Assembly: GCA_030063045.1 (NCBI GenBank)
Contig: JAQSEB010000131.1
Span: 62,001-126,000 of the forward strand
DNA: 64,000 nt
Direction of reading: 5' to 3'
From: Pratylenchus scribneri
Taxonomy: Eukaryota > Nematoda > Chromadorea > Rhabditida > Pratylenchidae
Notes under the pieces: generated by a model
The model's database searches: none
The model's input: only the letters and a program-made list of their open reading frames with translations
Told to the model about the DNA's origin: nothing
Shown here: in pieces, positions 44,198 to 56,235 of the stretch
How the letters are laid out: each line of letters opens with the position of its first letter
Position numbering within the stretch: position 1 is the first letter of the stretch
Translations under genes and position numbers: made by a program

Positions 44198-47100
44198 TAT
44201 AGATCAAAAAAAAATGGAAGAATTATCAAATATATGGAAATTTATAAAATTAAATTTATAAAATTCTAATTTTCATTTCTCTAAAATTTAATTTTAAAAT
44301 TTTTAATAAATTTTAGAAAAGAATTTTTAATTTTAAGATTGTATAATAATTAAAGTAAACGATAATAATAAATTAAAAATAATTATAAAAAAATTTTTTT
44401 ATAACAACAATCAAAAAAATAAAAGGACTGATATTAAAAAAGAAAAGTATATCATATTATTTTTTTAAATTTTGTATTATATTTGCTATTCAAAATTATT
44501 TCAGTAAAAAAAAACAAATTAAAAATCTATTTATTTTCATATTTATTCAGAATAAAGATATGTAAATAATAAAAAATATTTTTATATATTTAGAATATCA
44601 TAATAAATCTAGTATAATAGTTTTGAAAGAATAAAAAAGGAATAAAAAAATTTATGTTTTAGTCAAAAATTAAAGAAAAAGAAAAATTTGAAAATTAAAA
44701 ATAAATGAAAATCTAAAATTCAAAATAGAAATGAAGTTATTTATTTCTGTTAAATGACAAAATCTCATTAAGTTAAATAAAATTTTCCTAAACCAAAAAT
44801 ATCCCCAAAAAAATAAAAAGCAATAATTCCCTAAAAATATAAAATTTGAAGTAAATATAATCTATATCTTAAAAAATTTTTATATGAAGAAAAATTCAGC
44901 AAAAATTTATTAAAAATAAATATAACTATAAATTTAAAAATATTATTATGATATTGAGGATAATTTTTATTAAAAAATTTTTTAAAAATTTTAAAAAACA
45001 TGATTTAATAATGAAAAATAAAGACTAATATAAATTTTTTATTTAAATTTTTCATAGAAGAATGCAATGAAAAGATTTGATATTTTTGAACTTCTTAAAT
45101 TTAAATATTTAATTTCTTAATAAAATAAATCATATTTGGAAAATATCGGATATTTATTATAATAAATTTTAAAAATAATTGTATATATTGTGAAAATTTT
45201 TATAATTAAAATGATTTTTTAGTAAGGTCTTATGCTAAAAAATTTTGAAAATATTAAATAATGCCAGTAATAATATCTTATTACAATTATTAATATATAA
45301 CATTTAGGTAGCGGTGCCATAGATGTTATAAAAATTCACAATTTTTAAAGAAAAATAATTTTAAAAAAGGTAATAAATTGAAAATTGAATTAATTATTGA
45401 AAATTATTTAAATCTGTTAAAAATTTAAAGAGAATAGATATTAACTATGTACTACATTATGCAATAAAATTTTTTTAATAAAATGCTCATACTATAAATT
45501 AAGAAATTTTATAGTTTAAAATGTTTTATCACAATCTTAAAAAATTTCTATAATTTTAAAATCTTGACATATGAATACTGTATGATAAAAAAATATTAAT
45601 TTGATATAAAAAAATTTATAAATCTAAAACATTAATTGTAAGAAATTAATTTAAAGAAATGGTTTTGGCAGCCATTGTTTTATAACATTATCCAAATTGC
45701 TATTCATTGAGAATTCTTCATAAAATCATCTATTAATTAACTAATATCTTAAAAATAATAATTTTCATTCATCTAAAAGAAAAAATATATATATAAATAA
45801 ATAAAAAATTTAATAATATGATTATATTTATTGACCTATATAAAAATTTTTTTGATAAATTTATAAAATATAATAAATTAGAATTTCAAAAATTTTCAAT
45901 TAAAATTAAAAATGATGGAGAAAATTAATGCAGACAATGCCCGATCTTTCTCACGGGCTAACATCCTTGTCCGGCCTCTTTTTTTTAATTATTAATCAAA
46001 ATTATCCAATAAATTTACAAACAGATAAATGAAGGCGGAAAAAAGAAAGATGGCGGTGGAATGAAAATGGTTTTTTTAAAAATTAAATTATTTCATTTAT
46101 CGTAATTATAAATATATTTTAAATTAGCTTTAATTTTTACAAAAAAAATTATTTCTATTAAAATTACAAATTAAAAATCAACGAAAAATTCTAATTAAAT
46201 TCCTTATTAGTAAATTAAATCTGCAAATAGTGATTCATCCAACAAATAAAATTATTCTTAAAATATTAAAAATAATTTAAATTACAAATATATCTTTTGA
46301 TAAAAATGAATACTTATAAATTTGAAAATAATGTATATTTACTTGTTAATTTGCCATTTAAATTTTAAAAAAAATTAATTAAAAAACAATAGTTTGAATA
46401 TTTTATTATATAAATTGTATAAAGTTGTATAAAGTTGGTTAATTCAAATAAATGATTAATTTAGAAAACATATTTTGTAATTAAAGAGTATATTTATTTA
46501 TATCATTAAAAATATAATAATAAATAAAAAGAAATTTTTAGTAAAAATTGCTACTAATTAAATTGGTTTATATTAAATAAAGGAAAATATTTTATATGTA
46601 TATAAATGAAAATTTCAGGACATTTATTTTATTAATTTTTTTAAATAATTGACTATTTATCTAAGCATCTCTTATCATTTTATACATTGGCCATAAAAAA
46701 ATTTTCTTCTTCCATATAGACTCAAATAAGTTTTATACATATTAATAATCTATAACAACAAAGCATTATTTTAAATAATATTTTTAAATTTAATTGATGC
46801 TAAAATAATAATAGATCTTTAAGAAATGTTCGAAAAAATTAAAATAATTAAAATGAATAGTAGAGAAGATTGCGTTAAAATAATATAAAATAATATTAAT
46901 ATAAAAATAAAAAATAAAATTGTAATTAAAATAATTTCTGAAATAAGGTAAAGAGAGTCATCAAAATTCCGATCAAATTTATATCAATCCACTAATTTGT
47001 AATTTATTTTATAATAATATAAAAATTAAATAAAATTTTTTTATTATAGAGCGATAAAATATTTTAAAATTAATGAAACTTTTAGTCTTTAATATCGACA

Positions 47101-47812
47101 TAATTCAATTTGGATTATCGAAAAAAAATGTATTTGAATAAAGAAAGAAGAATGGACTGAAAAATTAAACAATTTTTTTGTTTTATTATAAAAAATAAAA
47201 ATATATAAATTATTATTTATTGAATTTTATTTTAACATTTTTCGATAATGTTATTATAATATTAGAAAATTTTAAATTTTATAAAAATTGATACAATATA
47301 TTTTTTCATTTGTAATAAAGTAAAATTTTAAATAATTTAAATAAAAAGACTAAATTTTTTAGAATGTATTAAAAAACGAATACAACAATTCATTGAATCA
47401 GATATATACAATTAAATAAAAATCAAATATACTCTCCGATATAAAGGATTAATTCCTATTCTGTTAATATTTCTTAAAAAAATATTCATTTTATAATAAG
47501 GGAGAGTGGGCAATATGAGAAAAAAAATTTAATTTTTATAATATAAAATTTAATTTTCTAGCGCACAATAAAAAATGCGGTACTTATGTACCCTAAATGA
47601 TATTAAATAATTTAACGTTAAGAAAATTGCCTGCTTCAATTGTGATTATCTTCGAGAAAGCTTTATTATTATATATCAAAAGTAGGAAAAAGTGTATTTC
47701 TTTTTAATCAAAATATTTTAACTTAATAAAATATAAATAATGTTTATAAATAATAAAAATAAAAACTACATTATCAAAGAGAGCTTTGTCGATATACATT
47801 TTATTGATGAAA

Positions 47813-47887
47813 TCATGCTATGGGTTCTTGGCCAGGATGTGTAAAAAAAAGCTGAAATGCTGGGGCATTGTATATGGAATAACCATC
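47813..47887 (-). CDS. candidate terminal exon, 24 residues
   Basis: On minus, cgagtctttgtttctag is followed in phase 0 by DGYSIYNAPAFQLFFTHPGQ, EPIA and TGA. GC-raised. A plus frame through the same DNA (LWVLGQDV, then TAA, then KKAEMLGHCIWNNHPRNKDS) is also coding-like, so strand is uncertain. Confidence 0.28.
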   Translation of the reverse strand, partial: DGYSIYNAPAFQLFFTHPGQEPIA

Positions 47888-49735
47888 CTAGAAACAAAGA
47901 CTCGATGAATGAATTTAGAGAAGGAAAAATAAAAGATGAAAAAAGTAATTAATAGATTGATAATAAAATTGATAAAAAATTTTTTATCTAAAAATAAAAA
48001 TTTGCTATCATCAGCAAACAAAACATTTAATAACATAAAGAAAAATTATAATATTACAGCAGCATATTAATTTGTCTATAAACTAACAAACTAATTAATT
48101 CCTTTTTGCAACGAGAATGGAAAATATTTTGATTTTGAAATAGTAGGATTTAAATTTTTGAAAAGTTTTGTTAAAATATTTTGATTTATTTAAAAATCTG
48201 CATTATAAATAATTTGATAAAAAAATTCATATACTTAAAATTTGGATTTTTTATTTAAAAAAATTTTTTAAAGATTGATGAATGTTATTGAGAGCAAATA
48301 CAAATAAAATCCATGAAAGAACTATATTCGAAGAAATTAACTATATCATTTTAATTAATGTCCAAGGCAGAAAAAAATAATTTCGTAAATTTTTAATAAA
48401 AAATTATGAAAATTTAAAATCTATCAGTAATAGAATCAATAAATGATGGATTATCTGTACCAGCTATGCTTTAGTAATTAAAAATTTATTTAAAAAGGAA
48501 GAATAAATGTAGATAACAGAGAGTAAATTGATTGGCAATAAACAATGTATGAAAGAGCTATTGATAATGAAATTAAAAATATCGATTATTTGAAATAGGA
48601 TTAGAAATTATTAAAAAATTAATTTTATTGCTTATTTATAAAAATTTAAAATTTAATAATATTTTAATAAATTTATTTTATGTTTAGAAGAGAAAATAAA
48701 AAGCAAGTAATTTAAATTTATACAAAAAATTTTATTAAAAATTATATAAATGAACTGAATTATAAAATTATTGTAATTTATTTTATAAAAATAAAACCGA
48801 AAAAATAAAACGAATAAATTTTTATTAAATTTAAGAATATAATTTAGAAAGAATGGATAATTATGATCCACATATATAATTGATGTAAATTTTGTAGGCA
48901 AATATATATAAGGGTAGCAAAGAAGAAGAATTTAATTATTTGATTTTGATGGCGTTTTAAAAATAAATTAGATTTCTTGTATATACAAATATTATAAAAT
49001 TTCTACGAAATTAATATAAAATACAAATTAAAATAAACTAACTATATAATATTTGTATAAAAAATATATAATAAGAAAATAAAATACTTTGAAAATAAGA
49101 AAAATACTTTTAAATGTTAGTTATACCTTTTCAAATTATTTCGACGGCAAATTTTCTTCTGAGCCTGAAAGTGCAATATTCAAATTTCGTATGGAAATAT
49201 GATGGATTTATTCAACTAATCCGATCAAATAAATTAAAATTCAACCATCTGAATTTTTTCTTTATCATAACAGTGAGAAAATGAAGGACTATCAAAATAA
49301 ATTTTTTCAATGGACATACATGTGAGCCTTATCGAATTAGACTAAATTGAAATGACTTTTAAGAAAATAAAAGAAAATTTAATTATTTTCTCGTAGTTTT
49401 TAAAAAAAATATTAAATTTCCAAAAATTTAAGAATAAGATAAAAATATTAATCAAATAATTAATCTTAGTAAATCATTTAATTTTAAAAAATTTATTGTT
49501 TATATAAAATCATTTTATTATAAAAAACCAAAATATAAATTTTAAAAAATTATGTAAAATTTTAAATAAAATAAATAGTGCAAAAATTCTCAGTTGGAAA
49601 AAGATACTCTAGAAATTTTATATTTTTGTTAAACAAAAAATATTTATCACTTATTTTAAGAAAATAAAAATTTATATATAAATATATTAATAATATATTA
49701 AATTATAATAATTAGCATTAACATCAATTAAATTT

Positions 49736-49927
49736 TCAATAAAAATGGTTTTCGGCTTGGAATATGACTTGGGCACCTTTTTCCTCTTTATTTACGCCGC
49801 AGAATAGCAAACGACCAACCATAAAGTAACTAGTCATTTCAATGAATAATGACCAAAAATAAATAATTGAAAAATATAAAAAAAATAAAATTGAGAAAAA
49901 TATCATCAATAAATCTATTAATACCAT
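49736..49927 (-). CDS. 63-codon ORF, possible small membrane protein
   Basis: ATG frame on minus, 63 codons. An N-terminal hydrophobic stretch of about 25 residues (LLMIFFSILFFLYFSIIYFW) could be a membrane anchor. It is followed by a GC-raised hydrophilic end (VGRLLFCGVNKEEKGAQVIF, QAENHFY). No domain is recognised. The C-terminal half is the credible coding part. Confidence 0.33.
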   Translation of the reverse strand: MVLIDLLMIFFSILFFLYFSIIYFWSLFIEMTSYFMVGRLLFCGVNKEEKGAQVIFQAENHFY

Positions 49928-50686
49928 GTATAATATAAACTTATTTTCTTTAAATAAAATAATTATAAATAAATTTAAAAATCATAAAATATCATTGTTC
50001 TAAAAATTTAAACATGGCTATTTTTTATATCTGAGTAGTAGCAAAAATAGTATAATAGATTTAATAAAATAATTAAAAATTACATCTATTTAAAAAATTC
50101 AAATAAAATTTCTAAAAAAAATATCAGCATATGCAAAAATAAATAATTGCCCCTGTTTAAAATAAATAAATAGAATGAAATGTTCAATTTCGTGGAAATA
50201 GCGGCTGTTTAATTTTTTCCCGGAATACATTAAAGCGATGGAGCAGAAAAATGGATAATAAATAATATTTTTTCCAAATTAAAAATCATTTAATTCTGTA
50301 AGTTTTTATTAATAAATATTCTAAAATTTCTTTTATAATGTGTCAACAAAAATAAATTTTAAAATTTAAATTAAAATTTCAATTACAATACTATATACAT
50401 TATTATAAATCAAATAAAAATATTAAATTAATTTGATGAATGGAATTATTGATGATAAATTATATAGCCATGGTGAAAATAGTGAGTTTCGCAATTCTTA
50501 CATATATCAGCGCAGAATCAAATAAATATGTTATCAAGAAAACATTTCAATTATGTAATGATGAGAGCCATACAATTGTTACAAAGATTTAAAAATTCAT
50601 TTTACAAATATCAAAAAAATAAAATCTTTTAAATTTAAATGAAAAAAAGTTTATAAAATAATATTTGTGAAAAAATTTAAATTAAT

Positions 50687-50964
50687 TGTTGTGTATTTAA
50701 TACAACAAAGAACAAAATAATCAATTTAATAATTTATTTATTTCCAAAATTAATTTGCAACAAAATAAAAAAATCAAATATAGGATTGGATAAATTCGGG
50801 AATCGAATTGAATATGAATGGAATGAATTCGATAAGGAATTATGAATGAATTTGGGAATGGATTTTTAGGAAGGAGAAATGTCTAAACAAAAATGTCTAA
50901 TGTAGTGATTTCGTTTTGCCAAGGATATATATTCAAATTATTCTTTCAATGCCCATATCCAACA
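50687..50964 (-). repeat. 3' LTR (left)
   Basis: 278 bp. On minus it begins TGTTGGATATGGGCATTG and ends ACACAACA. It contains an AATAAA suited to polyadenylation. One substitution against the other LTR (near 50766). Confidence 0.93.
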
Positions 50965-50975
50965 TCTCCCTCTTT
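50965..50975 (-). promoter_or_regulatory. polypurine tract
   Basis: On minus AAAGAGGGAGA directly abuts the 3' LTR start TGTTGG. Position and composition match the primer for plus-strand DNA synthesis. Confidence 0.85.
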
Positions 50976-51261
50976 AAATTGAATTCCTCTCATCTTCATA
51001 ACGGAATTGCGACGAATTCACTTGAAATTTGGTCGGTGATCACAGCCGTTTTGGATTTGGCTTCATGTTGAATATTCCGGAATGAATTCACTTTTGAAAT
51101 CACTAAATCTTCCCTTTTGAATGAATTTTGATGCCGAATTTGCTTGGCATGTCAATGAATTTTAATTCCAATGGATGGTACCCAAATGCGGTAATTTGGC
51201 GAATTTCCAACCTTATCAAGAATTTTACCTGGCAGCCAATTTATTTTATCATCTCGATAAT

Positions 51262-52568
51262 TCAAAACGAAAACTGATTCTCCTGAAGAGAATTCTTTGA
51301 GTTGGCTGCATTGGAATTGAATTTCTTAGCCATTTTGTACTCTTCTTTTCGAAATTTTTGAGTGCCGAATTTTGAATTATAATGGCCGAATTTTGAATTA
51401 CCATGGCCGAATTTTGAAATTTTATGGCCTAATGAATTTGCATTGCAGTATTTTGCATTTGTATTGCAGGATTTCAGTGAATTTTTATTGTCGAATTTCG
51501 AATTTTTATCGACCGAAATTGAATTGATTTGCACTAGATTACTTTCCACTTGCTTGGATCTTTGCATTGGATTTGAATGGCAAACCTTTGAAATTTGTCC
51601 ATTCTTTCCACAGGAGTGATAATTTGAATTCCGAAATTTGCATTGTTGGCGGAAATGACCTCGTTCCCCTCAAGATTTGTTGCCGTTTGGAACTGAATTT
51701 CGGCTTGAATTCGACTCTTGAATTGAATTTGAGTCTTCAGTTGAATTTGAATTTTTCTCGGATTTTGAATTATGATGTCTTGAATTTTTGGATTGTCGGA
51801 ATTTAGAATTATTTTTGCTGCGGTCTTTCCATTTCTGTGGTTTTTGTGCAATGGCATTTGTTGAGAATTCTCGCTTAACATTGGCCAATGACTGGGCGCT
51901 CTGACGTACTAATTGAATTGAGCGAAATTCTTCAGCCAATTTTGCCAATGTCAGTTCAGTGCCGGCCTTTTGAGCATCTTCCATCAAGCGTAATGCCTTT
52001 TCTCGTAAATCATGGCATTCCTCATTTAGGCCACTGATTGCAATGAAACATTTGAGCATTTCTTTCGATAAATCCAATTTTGCATTTTCACAAGCAGCAT
52101 TGACTTGTGCTGTGAATGATTGGATATCTTCTCCTGGCCTTTGCTTCAAACGAAAGCATTCGAATTGTCGAACAAATAATGATTTCGAATCAGCAAATAA
52201 TGCTTTCAATTTTGTAATGGCTTCTTTGTATTTTAATTTGTCTGGCAAATCTGGTAAAATGCTATTCGCAAACTTTTGGTATTCTGCATCGCCTAATTTT
52301 CCAATGAGCAATCGAACTTTGGTGGATTCTTCCAGATCCTTGACATCCTCCTCAATGAAATTGCCGAACCGCTTTAGCCATTCTTCGAATGTTTGGCCAG
52401 CCTCTGGATCATAATGGAATTTTCCGATCCTGGCATCAAGAGCGGAGGCTAATGTTGCAGCTTTGAACCAGATGAATTTTGCTTAGCTTGGGCTGAACCC
52501 AAGTGTTCTTTGAATTGAAGCATCATTTGTGCCATAAATTGTTTAAATTGGTCTGGACTGAGCGCCAT
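51262..52568 (-). pseudogene. gag: decayed gag of a Ty3/mag-type retrotransposon
   Basis: Starts at ATG 52568 (MALSPDQFKQFMAQMMLQFK). A one-base deletion near 52460-52480 shifts the frame; in the new frame it continues as SALDARIGKFHYDPEAGQTF, EEWLKRF and KVRLLIGKLGDAEYQKF, a retrotransposon Gag core. Then comes a Lys/Ser/Asn-rich linker. At 51670 a TGA stands where the second Cys of the first zinc knuckle belongs (then GERGHFRQQC), and the second knuckle has Tyr for the first Cys and Gln for the His (YHSCGKNGQISKVC). The frame goes on past three FGH-Y/G-NSK repeats to a stop at 51262. So frameshift, nonsense and lost zinc ligands coexist. The Gag would coat element RNA and bind nucleic acid through the knuckles. 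All Gln codons are CAA/CAG. Confidence 0.88.
51361..51428 (-). repeat. three ~21-bp tandem repeats in the gag 3' part
   Basis: GGCCGAATTTTGAATTA-type units repeat three times on plus at about 21-bp spacing, keeping the frame and encoding repeated KFGH/NS on minus. Confidence 0.75.
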
Positions 52569-53040
52569 TTTGCAACTTTATTGACGAATATATTTATTGA
52601 ATTGACGAATTTAATTTATTGAATTGAAGTATAATTGAATTGAAGATGAGCCCGGATTGCACACAGCAAACTCAATTTTATCACACAGATAAAATAGGCA
52701 AAATCCCGAAGAAATGAGAATTTAATAATGAAGCAATTGAAGTAATTATTTGTCGTTGAATAATTTTAGCTGACTTTTTACTGAAATGAATTTGCACAAG
52801 CTTAACTTGTGTGTCGAATTTTATCGATTTGAAGTTTTATTTCACAATAGATTTTTCGCTGACTTTGACGAATAATCAATAAATGAATTGAAGAACTGCT
52901 TGAATTGACGAATTGAATTAATTGAATTGAGCCTTCTCTGACGAAATAAATTGTCGAATTGAAGAATTGAATTTATTGGCTCGGATTGATCACCAAATAA
53001 AATAATAATTGCCTTTTCCAAATAAAATAATTGTTGCTTT

Positions 53041-53054
53041 TGCTGACTGCGCCA
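53041..53054 (-). promoter_or_regulatory. primer-binding site, probably serine tRNA
   Basis: On minus, four bases after the 5' LTR comes TGGCGCAGTCAGCA. It begins with TGG (complement of CCA), and the following bases match the 3' acceptor end of animal serine tRNAs, which carry ...GACTGCGCCA. Serine-tRNA priming is known for mag-type elements. Confidence 0.75.
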
Positions 53055-53058
53055 AATT

Positions 53059-53336
53059 TGTTGTGTATTTAATACAACAAAGAACAAAATAATCAATTTA
53101 ATAATTTATTTATTTCCAAAATTAATTTGCAACAAAATAATAAAATCAAATATAGGATTGGATAAATTCGGGAATCGAATTGAATATGAATGGAATGAAT
53201 TCGATAAGGAATTATGAATGAATTTGGGAATGGATTTTTAGGAAGGAGAAATGTCTAAACAAAAATGTCTAATGTAGTGATTTCGTTTTGCCAAGGATAT
53301 ATATTCAAATTATTCTTTCAATGCCCATATCCAACA
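53059..53336 (-). repeat. 5' LTR (right)
   Basis: 278 bp, ends TG/CA, followed by the TTAAT duplication. Presumed promoter of the element, transcribed leftwards. Confidence 0.93.
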
Positions 53337-53341
53337 TTAAT

Positions 53342-55015
53342 TTATACTCATTATTGATAAAATAATGCATGCAGGAACTACGTCCCTTATGGGCTACTTT
53401 TAAAGTAAATAAATTTTCAAATTTTTATTTTCATCCATCAATATTCTTATGCAGAATGAAGAAAATTTGACATATATTTATGCATAATCATAATTAAAAT
53501 GTTTGTAATTTTATAAATGCATCAAAAAAAATATTTTTGTCGATTACAAAATATTGCCGGTATCTTTGAACATGAGGACATGCTAAATTATTTTGATATT
53601 ATTATTATAATTACGAAAATCAAAATTAATTTTAAAGATGGGAAATAAAATTTCTGATAAAATATATAAATACCTAAAAATGATATTAAATATATAAGTG
53701 AGGATAAAAAACAGAAAAAATTAATTCAAAAATTTTTTCATAAAATAATTAAAAAATACAAATTAAAATTCACTATTAAAGATTGTCGATGAAATAAAAA
53801 TTAAATATTAATAAAATTTTAAAAATTCATTTAATCAAAATTAAAAAAATAATTTTTTATTCAAATCAAAATAAAAATTATTTTGGCAAAATTTTAATAG
53901 GTAATTTTTTTTGGAATTTTATAACTTGCGTTCCAAAAAAAAATTGATTAAAAATATATTTTAATAATATTTAAAAAATTAATCATATATTTTAGAATTT
54001 AAATTAATTATTTATATTTTTAATATTGATGAAATAATTTGAAATGTTATTTGTATCAATAGTATAAATTTTTGAAATTCGGAAAAAATTTATTCGTTGG
54101 CAATTAATTTAGAATGAAGGTTTTCCACTGAGGACTTAATGTTGCTCTGCAATATCTTTAATAATATAATTTGTGTTAAAAAATATTTTTATTTAACGAA
54201 AAGCAAAAAAAGGATACAATATTATATTATTAAGTTTTTTTCATTTTAAAAAAATTTAAAGTAAATAGAATGATAAATTATATATTTGAAATAAAAATTA
54301 AAGAATAAATATAAATTAAAAAACAGAAACAATTTTATTAATTAACAATTTTTCTTAAAACAACATAATTACCTTCATGTATGGAAAATAAAATAAAGGA
54401 AGATCCCGATTCAAGGGATAAAATAAAATTAATAAATTGGGAAATAAAAAAAATTAATAAAAAATTATAAAAAACAAGAGAGTAGTTATTATTAAAAAAT
54501 TTTAATTTAAAATATTCTGAAAAGAGAAAATAAAAATTATGAAAAATGAACAATTTTATAGAAAGTGGCATAGTGAATAATAATATTAAAAATTTAGTTT
54601 AATATATGAAAAAATATTTGATATTGAAAAAAATATTGTTCTTTATTGTTTTACTCAAAAATTTTATGGTCATAAAATGTTGGCTCAATAAATGTTATAT
54701 TTTTATTTATATATTTTAGAAGAATAAATTGTATAAATAATTATAAATAAAAAGAATATTAACAAAAAATTATTTAATTTGGAATATAAAAATACAAAGG
54801 AGATTTAAAAGAAAATGATAAATTAAAAATAAATTACTCTTGATAAAATATGCGATTTATAAAATGTAATTAACTATTATTTTTAAAATATTGAATCAAA
54901 ATCTGTTCAAAAATAAATATTGTATTAGTTAAAACTAAAATTAAAATATAATAAATTTAGTTAAATCTATATCATCGATTTAATTAGTATTGCAAAAATA
55001 TTGCTATTTGAATGA
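53342..55015. other. AT-rich stretch
   Basis: Mostly A/T filler. Small GC-raised patches at 53370-53400 and 53545-53585 show nothing recognisable. A 77-codon minus frame at 54338-54571 is described separately. Confidence 0.5.
54338..54571 (-). CDS. 77-codon open frame, unknown
   Basis: On minus, starting at a non-ATG codon. The first two thirds is Phe/Asn/Leu filler. The end (QFINFILSLESGSSFILFSI, HEGNYVVLRKIVN) is more varied. It might be an exon around 54338-54430. No domain or splice site is convincing. Confidence 0.25.
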   Translation of the reverse strand: MPLSIKLFIFHNFYFLFSEYFKLKFFNNNYSLVFYNFLLIFFISQFINFILSLESGSSFILFSIHEGNYVVLRKIVN

Positions 55016-55180
55016 TCATCTCTGACCAAAATAAAATGTATGCGAAAATTAGGCAGTAACATTGTATTTAATGACACATCCAATAAAGCAAATTTAATGG
55101 GCAATTCAATTCAGAAAATTATAAAAAATTTAGTATCAAATCGCCGATTTAATTTACAAGGATTGAAATGCTTCAACTAA
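55016..55180 (+). CDS. 54-codon open frame, probable exon or small gene
   Basis: Open from after TGA to TAA, with an internal ATG at 55040 (46 residues: MRKLGSNIVFNDTSNKANLM, GNSIQKIIKNLVSNRRFNLQ, GLKCFN). GC-raised, hydrophilic and balanced, with few A/T-filler residues, which makes it one of the more convincing frames. A second plus island follows at 55445 after an excellent acceptor, so the two could belong to one gene. Family not recognised. Confidence 0.4.
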   Translation, partial: SSLTKIKCMRKLGSNIVFNDTSNKANLMGNSIQKIIKNLVSNRRFNLQGLKCFN

Positions 55181-55444
55181 TAATCAGAAACCTGAAGAAA
55201 AAAATATAAACATTATTAAATGATTTATAAATGAAAAATAATTTATGATAAAAAAAATCAAAATTAATAAAAATATAAATTTGATAATTTATATAATTAA
55301 CATAGGAAATAAAATTTTATTCTAAAGAAAAAACCCAGTAATTAAAAAAATTATTTAGAAAGGAACAAATTGTGAAGAATAGGCCGTCGACTTAACGTGC
55401 CGGTAAATATTTTATTGAAAGGAAAAAATTTTTATGATTTTCAG

Positions 55445-55570
55445 CAACATATTCAAATTCTGTCGAGGCAAATATGTGCAAAATCTGCAAAATTCATCAA
55501 ACCGATATGGTCCTCCTTGGACTTAATTTCCGACAACCTCATGGACAAAAAATGTAAAAAATTAAATTAA
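55445..55570 (+). CDS. candidate terminal exon, 41 residues
   Basis: A consensus acceptor (tttatgattttcag, AG at 55443-55444) is followed in phase 0 by QHIQILSRQICAKSAKFIKP, IWSSLDLISDNLMDKK and TAA. The 100-bp body is among the most GC-rich outside mobile elements. Function is unknown. Confidence 0.42.
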   Translation, partial: QHIQILSRQICAKSAKFIKPIWSSLDLISDNLMDKKCKKLN

Positions 55571-56117
55571 CAAACAGAATAAAATATATTGTTAAAATTG
55601 CTATAATGTTTAAATATTTTTAAATTTGCCAATATAAGTTTTTCCATTGTTTCAAAAAATGGATCGCAAATAATTTCTCCTAATTCCATTAAAAAAATAA
55701 AATAAATATCTAAAAATGTATAAAAGATTTGTAAAATAAAATTGATACTACTTATAAATATATAAATATATAAATATATATATATTACTTAATAAATAAA
55801 ATTGCCGATGATTTGATCTAATTATAATAGAATAGCTTAATTGTAATGAATCTAGAAAAATTTTTGAAGACATAGATTCGAAATCCTGAAATTTTATAAT
55901 TATAATTAACAAGAAATTAATTTTTTAATATACCCAACTAATTTTTGAATGAATCTTTCTAGAAATATGATAAATAATTTGATAATAAATTTCTTATTTT
56001 AAAAATATACCTAACATCTTATTAAAGCGATGACAATCATCTAATATTTAAAAAGTGGGAATGATTTGCCTATAAAAAGCTGCAAGAATGGCTGCTTAAT
56101 TTAAATTAAAATGAGCA

Positions 56118-56235
56118 TTACAAACAGATGTTTATTTCCCAGACTTCATTCTCCAATTTTATTGTGAATTCGAGTAGAGTGAAATTAAGTACAACACCAT
56201 GGCCAATTAATGCAAAGTCAGCATGAGGGTGTAAC
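56118..56235 (-). CDS. candidate terminal exon, 38 residues
   Basis: On minus, tttttctatacaag is followed by LHPHADFALIGHGVVLNFTL, LEFTIKLENEVWEINICL and TAA. The island is GC-raised and the peptide well balanced. The plus strand carries only a shorter open frame (MSITNRCLFPRLHSPILL). Function is unknown. Confidence 0.4.

Larger units (their letters stand above)
44198..50686. other. AT-rich stretch with exon-like islands
   Basis: Islands: 45301-45348, 45401-45478, 45642-45710, 45912-45995 (ATG, MMEKINADNARSFSRANILV), 46013-46105 (EGGKKKDGGGMKM, Gly-rich), 46645-46719, 46826-46888, 46947-47033, 47073-47141, 47341-47496, 47575-47680, 48095-48130, 49740-49835 (minus) and 50455-50560. A long minus frame (48653-48901, 82 codons) is nearly all Phe/Ile/Asn/Tyr and probably chance. 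The remainder is A/T filler. Confidence 0.5.
50687..53336 (-). mobile_element. complete LTR retrotransposon, gag-only, Ty3/mag-like
   Basis: Two 278-bp LTRs (50687-50964 and 53059-53336) differ at one position by eye, have TG...CA ends, and are flanked by a perfect 5-bp target duplication TTAAT (50682-50686 and 53337-53341). Orientation is minus: the primer site lies inside the right LTR and the polypurine tract inside the left. The 2.09-kb interior holds one decayed gag and leader sequence rich in GAATTGA units. There is no protease, reverse transcriptase or integrase, so it must have moved with proteins from another element. The near-identical LTRs mean a recent insertion, although gag is already broken, so a decayed master was probably mobilised in trans. 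Confidence 0.93.

Noticed and set aside
48653..48901. 82-codon minus ORF
   Set aside because: Nearly all Phe, Ile, Asn, Tyr and Lys with no GC rise; one or two frames of this length are expected by chance.
51567..52414. Plus-strand ORFs (79 and 123 codons) across the LTR element
   Set aside because: They are shadows opposite the gag frame, which has recognisable Gag features and lies in the orientation set by PBS and PPT.
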